A stretch of 64,000 bases of DNA from Branchinecta lynchi. Its lineage: Eukaryota > Arthropoda > Branchiopoda > Anostraca > Branchinectidae. Position numbers and translations under genes: made by a program. The stretch covers positions 62,001 through 126,000 of the forward strand of contig JAKZAP010000115.1 in assembly GCA_023053575.1 (NCBI GenBank), given 5' to 3'. This document shows, piece by piece, positions 56,039 through 64,000 of this stretch. The first letter of the stretch is position 1. Every line of letters starts with the position of its first letter. The notes under the pieces were generated by a model. The model saw only the letters and a program-made list of their open reading frames with translations. It made no database searches and was not told the origin of the DNA.

Positions 56039-56701
56039 TTCGATACTTGGATCGCTAGATATATGTATTTCCCCGGCAAATATGGCAACAAATTCAAGAA
56101 ATTATTAAAATTTTCGTTGCGAGTCCAGCTGCAGATTCAACAGATGTGAACTGACGACCTTGGAAATTTAATAGAAGATTAAGCTTGAAATTGCGCATCA
56201 AAGGAGATATTGCCGAATAACATTGGATACTTAGATCTCTAGATATATGTATTTCTCCCAGCAAAATTGCGAAAAATTCAAGTAATTATTTAAATTTTCG
56301 TTGCGAGTAATACAGCAAATTCAAAATTAGCAAATTCAAAATTTGGTTGCGGATTACCTTGGAACTTTAGTAGAAGATTAGGCTTAAAATTGCGCATCTA
56401 ATGAGATATTCCAGAATAACATTGGATACTTGGATCCCTAGATATACGTATTTCTCCCAGCAAAATTGCGACAAATTCAAGAAATTATTTAAATTTTCGT
56501 TGCGAGTAATGCAGCAAATTCAAAATTTGGTTGCGGATTACCTTGGAACTTTAGTAGAAGATTAGGCTTAAAATTGCGCATCTAATGAGATATTCCCGAA
56601 TAACATTCGATACTTGGATCGCTAGATATATGTATTTCCCCGGCAAATATGGCAACAAATTCAAGAAATTATTTAAATTTTTGTTGCGAGTCCAGCTGTC
56701 C
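56039..56701. repeat. B satellite monomers, macro-repeat copy 2
   Basis: About three and a half monomers of types A and B, paralogous to 43746-44203 with an extra monomer. The right junction at CCAGCTGTCC is the same as in copy 1. Confidence 0.88.
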
Positions 56702-56703
56702 GA

Positions 56704-57101
56704 CTCAACTGTTAGGTTTTTAGCCTAACAACTCAACTGTTGAGTTCCAACTCAAGCTTTGAGTAAAAATGTGTCTGTTATCTTCTTTTTTTACACAGTT
56801 TTCTCTTGAAAGCACTCAACACAGGTATCTCCTTACAGCATCTTACAGAAACACACTATTCGATCTAGTTTTTCGCGCTCTATCTAATCATACTTTCTTT
56901 ATTTTAAAAAGTTAAAGTTTAAGATTTTCTTCAGTCCATCCCCCAGCTACGCACGAATGTTCACGCAAAAGATGCTTGATTGGGATGGTTTAAGGAGATA
57001 GGGGAGAGTTGGTTATTAAGAATATAACAGACACATCTTTACTCAAAGCTTGAGTTAGAACTCAACAGTTGAGTTGTTAGGCTAAAAACCTAACAGTTGA
57101 G
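56704..57101. repeat. Inverted repeat, 82-bp arms, copy 2
   Basis: 56704-56785 and 57020-57101 are reverse complements with a few mismatches. The centre again holds an E core (near 56939). Paralogous to 44212-44609. Confidence 0.87.
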
Positions 57102-59388
57102 TTAAAAAAGAAAATATTGTTATTATTCTTTTTATGTCATATTCCGCAAAGATTAGTTACAATTAACTGTTTCATTTATAATTAGACTGTTGATTAATAC
57201 TTTACAGCTCCTAAACTCTTTAAATTGCACATCTTTACTCAAAGGTTGAGTTGGAACTCAACATTTGAGTTGTTAGAATAACAACCTAACAGTTGAGTTT
57301 AAAGATAAATTATTATTATTTTTCTTTTTATGTGATATTCCGCAAAGATTAGTTACAACTAGACTGTTTCAGTTATAATAAGACTGTTCATTTAATACTT
57401 GACAACTCATTCACAATTTAAATTGCACATCTTTACTCAAAGGTTGAGTTGGAAGTCAACAGTTGAGTTTTTAGGCTAACAACCTAACAGTTGAGTTTAA
57501 AGAGAAAATAGTATTATTACTTTTCTTTTTATGTGATATTCCTATTCCGCAAAAATTAGTTACAACTAGACTGTTTCAGTTATAATAAGACTGTTCATTT
57601 AATACTTGACAACTCATAGACAATTTAAATTATTGCACATCTTTACTCAAAGGTTGAGTTGGAAGTCAACAGTTGAGTTGTTAGGCTAACAACCTAACAG
57701 TTGAATTTAAAGAGAAAAAAATATTATTATTTTTCTTTTTATGTGATATTCCGCAAAGATTAGTTACAACTAGACTGTTTCAGTTATATTTAGACTGTTC
57801 ATTTAATACTTGACAACTCCTAGACAATTTAAATTGCACATCTTTACTCAAAGGTTGAGTTGGAACTCAACAGGTGAGTTGTTAGGCTAACAACCTAACA
57901 GTTGAGTTTAAAGAGAAAATATCATTATTTTTGTTTTTAGGTGATATTCCGCAAAGATTAGTTACAACTAGACAGGTTAGGTACAAAATGTTAGGGTAAC
58001 AACCTAACAGTTGAGTTTAAAGAGAAAATATCATTATTTTTGTTTTTCGGTGATATTCCGCAAAGATTTGTTACAACTAGACTGTTTCAGTTATAATAAG
58101 ACTGTTCATTTAATACTTTACAACTCATAGACAATTTAAATTGCACATCTTTACTCAAAGGTTGAGTTGGAAGTCAACAGTTGAGTTGTTAGGCTAACAA
58201 CCTAACAGTTGAGTTTAAAGAGAAAATATTATTATTTTTCTTTTTATGTCATATTCTGAAAAGATTAGTTACAACTCGACTGTTTCAGTTATAATTATAC
58301 TGTTGATTTAATAATTGACAGCTCCTAAACTCTTTAAATTGCACATCTTTACTCAGAGGTTGAGTTGGAACTCAACAGTTGAGTTGTTAGAATAACAACC
58401 TAACAGTTGAGTTTAAAGATAAATTATTATTATTTTTCTTTTTATGTGATATTCCGCAAAGATTAGTTACAACTAGACTGTTTCAGATATAATAAGACTG
58501 TTCATTTAATACTTGACAACTCACAGACAATTTAAATTGCACATCTTTACTCAAAGGTTGAGTTGGAAGTCAACAGTTGAGTTGTTAGGCTAACCACCTA
58601 ACAGTTGAGTTTAAAGAGAAAATAGTATTATTACTTTTCTTTTTATGTGATATTCCTATTCCGCAAAGATTAGTTACAACTAGACTGTTTCAGTTATCAT
58701 AAAACTGTGCATTTAATACTTGACAACTCATAGAAAATTTAAATTGCACATCTTTACTCAAAGGTTGAGTTGGAAGTCAAAAGTTGAGTTGTTAGGCTAA
58801 CAACCTCACAGTTGAGTTTAAAGAGAAATTATTATTATTTTTCTTTTTAAGTCATATTCTGAAAAGATTAGTTACAACTCGACTGTTTCAGTTATAATTA
58901 TACTGTTGATTTAGCACTTGACAGATCCTAAACTCTTTAAACTTAGGTTAGGTAACAAATGTTAGGATAACAACCTAACAGTTGAGTTTAAAGAGAAAAT
59001 ATCATTATTTTTGTTTTTCGGTGATATTCCGCAAAGATTAGTTACAACTAGACTGTTTCAGTTATAATAAGACTGTTCATTTAATACTTGACAACTCATA
59101 GACAATTTAAATTGCACATCTTTTCTCAAAGGTTGAGCTGGAAGTCAACAGTTGAGTTGTTAGGCTAACAACCTAACAGTTGAGTTTAAAGAGAAAATAT
59201 TATTATTTTTCTTTTTAAGTCATATTCTGAAAAGATTAGTTACAACTCGACTGTTTCAGTTATAATTATACTGTTGATTTAATACTTGACAGATCCTAAA
59301 CTCCTTAAACTGCACATCTTTACTAAAAGGTTGAGTTGGAACTCAACAATTGAGTTGTTAGGCTAACAACCTCCCAGTTGAGTTTAAA
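57102..59388. repeat. D-prime tandem array, plus orientation, copy 2
   Basis: Same ~200-bp units and ~108-bp partial units as 44610-47235, in nearly the same order. It is about 0.35 kb shorter. It stops at GAGTTTAAA where the LTR-like segment begins. Confidence 0.87.
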
Positions 59389-60221
59389 TGTAGCGGTAGA
59401 TTCTTAAGGGTATACGTGGGTATACAATGGTAGCGCGGGTGGTGTGAGGCCACCAGTTGTAGCGGTAGAGATTTAAGGGTATACACGGGTATACTATGGT
59501 AGCACGGAGGCGGTGTATTGCGGTTCTTTACCTTCGGTGGTAGAGCTATATACAACACAGGTTGATTTATAAATGAATGTTTATTTTACCTTTAAGCGGT
59601 GTTACTATTCCACTCCTAAATACTAAGCCTGATATCGCATACTAATAATAATCCTCACTGTATGTCGACATCTGCTCTTCAGTTGCACTTTAACTGGAGT
59701 CGTACTAACACTCGATACTGTAGACGAAGACGAAGACTAACACCGACGAGTAGATAACACTGACGAAAAACTCACTTGAAGAACTCACTTACGAAGAACT
59801 CACTCTTGAAGAACTCCAACTCAAACTCCAACTCCAACTCAAACTCAAACTCCCACTCAAAAAAACTAACTCGGCGAGTCCCAACTCCTGGCTGTTATAA
59901 CTTTCCGTGATCCCGGTTAGGGAATTAGCGATCTTGCTAAATACTTGCAATCTTGTTAAAACTTGTGCCAATATTGCTTACTCTGAGTCTGAATATATTT
60001 AGCGATCTTGCTAGATATTTGCAAGATTGCTAATATTTGCAATCTTGCTAAAACTTGTGCCAATATTGTTTACTCTGAGTCTGAAGATATTTAGCGATCT
60101 TGCTAAATCCGCGAGACCATAAATCTAGCACTCGTCATCTAAATCTTAATCGCGGTGACGTATGCCGAGGGAGTTGTGACTCGCAGGTCATTAAATATTA
60201 GTGTTACGATCATCCGTTACA
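59389..60221. mobile_element. 833-bp segment with LTR-like ends, possibly a solo LTR
   Basis: Begins TGTAGCGG and ends CCGTTACA, so the ends are inverted (TGTARCGG) and follow the TG..CA rule of LTRs. It replaces the E remnants found at the same place in macro-repeat copy 1. It contains a 69-bp direct repeat at its left end (59389 and 59458), a TATATA word near 59548, a CAAACTC-type simple repeat (59816-59870) and a repeated GCGATCTTGCTA..TTGTGCCAATATTG segment (59927-60090). The flanking bases do not show a target duplication, and no gag or pol sequence is present, so the call is tentative. Confidence 0.4.
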
Positions 60222-61033
60222 ACTCGGCCCACCTTCGGAAAAAAATAGAAAAATAATAATAATTTCTCTTTAAACTCGACTGTTAGGTTGTTAGCCTAAC
60301 AACTCAACTGTTGAGTTCCAACTCAACCTTTCAGTAAAGATTTGCAGTTTAAAGAGTTTAGGAGCTGTCAAGTATTAAATCAACAGTCTAATTATAACTG
60401 AAACAGTTGAGTCGTACCTAATCTTTGCGGAATATGACATAAAAAGAAAAATAAGAATATTTTCTCTTTAAACTCAACTGTTAGGTTGTTACCCTAACAT
60501 TTGTTACCTAACCTGTCTAGTTGTAACTAATCTTTGCGGAAAATCACAAAAAAAGAAAAATAATAATAATTTCTCTTTAAACTCGACTATTAGGTTGTTA
60601 GCCTAACAACTCAACTGTTGAGTTCCAACTCAACCTTTCAGTAAAGCTTTGCAGTTTAAAGAGTTTAGGAGCTGTCAAGTATTAAATCAACAGTCTAATT
60701 ATAACTGAAACAGTTGAGTTGTAACTAATCTTTGCGGAATATGACATAAAAAGAAAAATAATAATATTTTCTCTTTAAACTCAACTGTTAGGTTGTTACC
60801 CTAACATTTGTTACCTAACCTGTCTAGTTGTAACTAATCTTTGCGGAATATCACCTAAAAACAAAAATAATGATATTTTCTCTTTAAACTCAACTGTTAG
60901 GTTGTTAGCCTAGCAACTCAACTATTGAGTTCCAACTCAACCTTTGAGTAAAGATGTGCGATTTAAATTGTCTAGGAGTTGTCAAGTATTAAATGTACAG
61001 TCTAATTATAACTGAAACAGTCTATTTGTAACT
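60222..61033. repeat. D-family units, minus orientation, macro-repeat copy 3
   Basis: Resumes at the GAAAAATAATAATAATTTCTC segment also found at 48518. The TTAA site occupied in copy 1 is empty here (60349-60352). Confidence 0.85.
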
Positions 61034-61541
61034 AAAGAACAGGATATTTTCTGACATATCTTCAAAAAAGTAGTGTCCCCTCGTTCTTTTCTGATATATC
61101 TTCAAAAAAGTAGTGTCCCCTCGTTCTTTTCTGACATATCTTCAAAAAACGCGTGAGAACCTGTTCGTCACTCTGATTCTTGAAGATAAATCTTCAAATA
61201 ACGGGAAACGTCTGTACGTTTGTCAGACGGTCCCAAGCGACCCTGCTAGGTGTTTAAATTCTTATTAACGAACATTTCTTTGTTTTCTAGCTTGTTTGGG
61301 AAGTGGAAAGATTAATTTTTCCCAATTTTTGTTTAAACCTTAGCGATAAGAAGAATGGACTACCAGTCATGGAGTGCACGTATATATTGAAGTCTTGAAG
61401 AATCTTAAAATAAAATAATTCGTTTCGCCTTGTGCTTTGGAATTCAGTTGCCAGCTATGTTGGGAATCATCCTAAGGTGTTACAGAATTTTAGAAAATGT
61501 ATTAACACGAGAAATGGTAGTTTGAAAATCCCAAGGCGTGC
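61034..61541. other. Macro-repeat specific segment, copy 3, with the three-hairpin stretch
   Basis: The 46-bp direct repeat is present three times here rather than twice. Hairpin stretch at 61180-61250: the first two stems are perfect, and the third has one mismatch (CCAAGC against GCTAGG). Confidence 0.7.
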
Positions 61542-61663
61542 AGATCCCTAGATATATGTATTTCTCCCAGCAAGATGGCGACAAATTCAAGAAATTATTT
61601 CAATTTTCGTTGCGAGTATTTGCGAGTATTTTATTTTTTGTTTCCTGGACTTCAGTCTCTATG
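61542..61663. repeat. Half B monomer at the junction with C array 3
   Basis: Third occurrence of the B/C junction, with the same TTTCCTGGACTTCAG continuation. Confidence 0.8.
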
Positions 61664-64000
61664 ACCGGTAGGATAGTCAGACCAAGCATTGCCTACAGAA
61701 CGGTGTATAATTGGCTTCGAAATTCTTACTGGAACACAAGTTTTTAGATTTTTGAAAGGTTTCACCCCTTATTTCACCCACAGCAAGCGGTTCAATTAAA
61801 AACCTAAGAACTCTCACAAAAATAGCTTTCTATTCTTTAAACTCGGTAGGATAGTCAGAATAAGCAGTGTTCACAGAACGGTGTATCATTCGCTTGGAAA
61901 TTCTTACTGGAACACAAGTTTTTAATTTTTTAAAAGGATTCCCCCCTGATTTCTCCAACAGCAAACGGTTCAATCTTAAAAAACTAAGAACTTTCTCAAA
62001 AATAGCTTTATATTCTTTAAACTCGGTAGGATAGTCAGAACAAGCATTGCCTACATAACGGTGTAAAATTCGCTTGAAAATTTTTACTGGAACACAAGTT
62101 TTTCGATTTTTAAAAGGATTCCCCCCTGATTTCTCCAACAGCAAACGGTTCAATCTTAAAAAACTAAGAACTTTCTCAAACATAGCTTTCTATTCTTTTA
62201 AACTCGGTAGGAGAGTCCGACCAATCATTGCCTACAGAACGGTGTATAATTCGCTTGGAAATTCTTACTGGAAGACAAGTTTTTCGATTTTTAAAAGGTT
62301 TCACCCCCTATTTCAACCACAGAAAGCGGTTCAATTAAAAACCTAAGAACTTTCACAAAAATAGCTTTCTATTCTTTAAACTCGGTAGGATAATCAGATT
62401 AAGCAGTGGCCACAGAACGGTGTATAATTCGCTTGGAAATTCTTACTGGAACACAAATTTCTAATTTTTTTAAAGGATTCATGCCTGATTTCTCCAACAG
62501 CAAACGGTTCAATCTTAAAAAACTAAGAACTTTCTCAAACATAGCTTTCCATTCTTTAAACTCGGTAGGATAGTCAGAACAAGCATTGCCTACATAACGA
62601 TGAATAATTCGCTTGGAAATTCTTACTGGAACACAAGTTTTTCGATTTTTAAAAGGATTCACCCCTGATTTCACCCACAGCAAGCGGTTCAGTTAAAAAC
62701 CTAAGAACTTTCAATAAAATAGCTTTCTATTCTTTAAACTCGGTAGGATAGTCAGAATAAGCAGTGCCTATAGAACGGTGTATAATTCAGTCCGAAATTC
62801 CAGCCCCCCTATTCCCCCCTTATTTCTCCAACAGCAAACGGTTCAATCTTAAAAAACTAAGAACTTTCTCAAACATAGCTTTCTATTCTTTTAAACTTGG
62901 TAGGAGAGTCCGACCAATCATTGCCTACAGAACGGTGTATTATTCGCTTGGAAATTCTTACTGGAAGACAAGTTTTTAAATTTTTTAAAGGTTTCACCCC
63001 CTATTTCAACCACAGCAAGCGGTTCAATTAAAAACCTAAGAACTTTCACAAAAATAGCTTTCTATTCTTTAAACTCGGTAGGATAGTCAGATTAAGCAGT
63101 GGCCACAGAACGGTGTATAATTCGCTTGGAAATTCTTACTGGAACACAAATTTCAATTTTTTTAAAGGATTCATGCCTGATTTCTCCAACAGCAAACGGT
63201 TCAATCTTATAAAACTAAGAACTTTCTCAAACATAGCTTTCCATTCTTTAAACTCGGTAGGATAGTCAGAACAAGCATTGCCTACATAACGGTGTATATT
63301 TCGCTTGGAAATTCTTACTGGAACACAAGTTTTTCGATTTTTAAAAGGATTCACCCCTGATTTCACCCACAGCAAGCGGTTCAATTAAAAACCTAAGAAA
63401 TTTCACAAAAATAGCTTTCTATTCTTGAAACTCGGTAGGATAGTCAGAATAAGCAGTGCCTACAGAACGGTGTATAATTCAGTTCGAAATTCTAGCCCCC
63501 CTTATTCCCTCCTGATTTCTCCAACAGCAAACGGTTCAATCTTAAAAAACTAAGAACTTTCTCAAAAATAGCTTTATATTCTTTAAACTCGGTAGGATAG
63601 TCAGAACAAGCATTGCCTACATAACGGTGTAAAATTCGCTTGAAAATTTTTACTGGAACACAAGTTTTTCGATTTTTAAAAGGATTCCCCCCTGATTTCT
63701 CCAACAGCAAACGGTTCAATCTTAAAAAACTAAGAACTTTCTCAAACATAGCTTTCTATTCTTTTAAACTCGGTAGGAGAGTCCGACCAATCATTGCCTA
63801 CAGAACGGTGTATAATTCGCTTGGAAATTCTTACTGGAAGACAAGTTTTTCGATTTTTAAAAGGTTTCACCCCCTATTTCAACCACAGAAAGCGGTTCAA
63901 TTAAAAACCTAAGAACTTTCACAAAAATAGCTTTCTATTCTTTAAACTCGGTAGGATAATCAGATTAAGCAGTGGCCACAGAACGGTGTATAATTCGCTT
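61664..64000. repeat. C satellite array 3, cut by the window edge
   Basis: At least thirteen ~180-bp monomers of the two subtypes. A block of monomers near 61955-62400 reappears near 63520-63970 with the same variants, including the AAAATTCGCTTGAAAATTTT form, showing block duplication. It continues past 64000. Confidence 0.9.

Noticed and set aside
59816..59870. Coding repeat in the CAAACTC-type simple repeat
   Set aside because: Short, low-complexity sequence inside the LTR-like segment. The 60-codon minus frame over it is a serine/leucine-rich by-product.
1..64000. tRNA or rRNA genes
   Set aside because: No cloverleaf with A and B box words and no rRNA-like conserved segment was seen on either strand.

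Overview
The window looks like heterochromatic or pericentromeric DNA from an animal, probably an invertebrate. The supporting evidence is a CR1/jockey-type LINE with a zinc-knuckle ORF1 and an endonuclease/reverse-transcriptase ORF2, a second LINE fragment, hAT-like and other small inverted-repeat transposons, and long satellite arrays. There is no operon structure and no tRNA, rRNA or intact host gene that I can recognise. The species cannot be named from this sequence. Nearly all of the long open frames lie in satellite DNA and are by-products of stop-poor repeat units.

Layout. 1-17854 is one 17-bp minisatellite, open in all six frames, cut by the left edge. 17855-18592 is a large palindrome. 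18601-23010 holds about four and a half copies of a 0.95-1.03 kb higher-order repeat built round a palindromic 19-bp unit ('D' family). 23011-29720 is a mosaic of a ~200-bp core flanked by 26-bp minisatellite units ('E' family, both orientations), D blocks and a duplicated ~415-bp element. 29721-33545 is a ~185-bp satellite ('B'). From 33575 to the right edge the DNA follows a macro-repeat of about 7.8 kb: coding-like module, D block, hairpin segment, ~180-bp satellite ('C'), B monomers, inverted D array, E remnants.

Two insertions in the macro-repeat can be bounded because uninterrupted copies lie elsewhere in the window. The 7145-bp segment 33998-41142, the only large non-satellite stretch, is flanked by TTAA and has short inverted ends; it carries nested hAT-like elements, a LINE remnant, MITEs and a few exon-like stretches. 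The LINE at 52071-56023 sits in a B monomer between 15-bp near-identical duplications, and the empty site is at 43731-43745. Its ORF1 is intact; its ORF2 is broken by frameshifts and lacks reverse-transcriptase motif A.

There is no host pathway to describe. The interest lies in repeat architecture, the relative order of the insertions, and a conserved 71-bp three-hairpin segment present in three copies.
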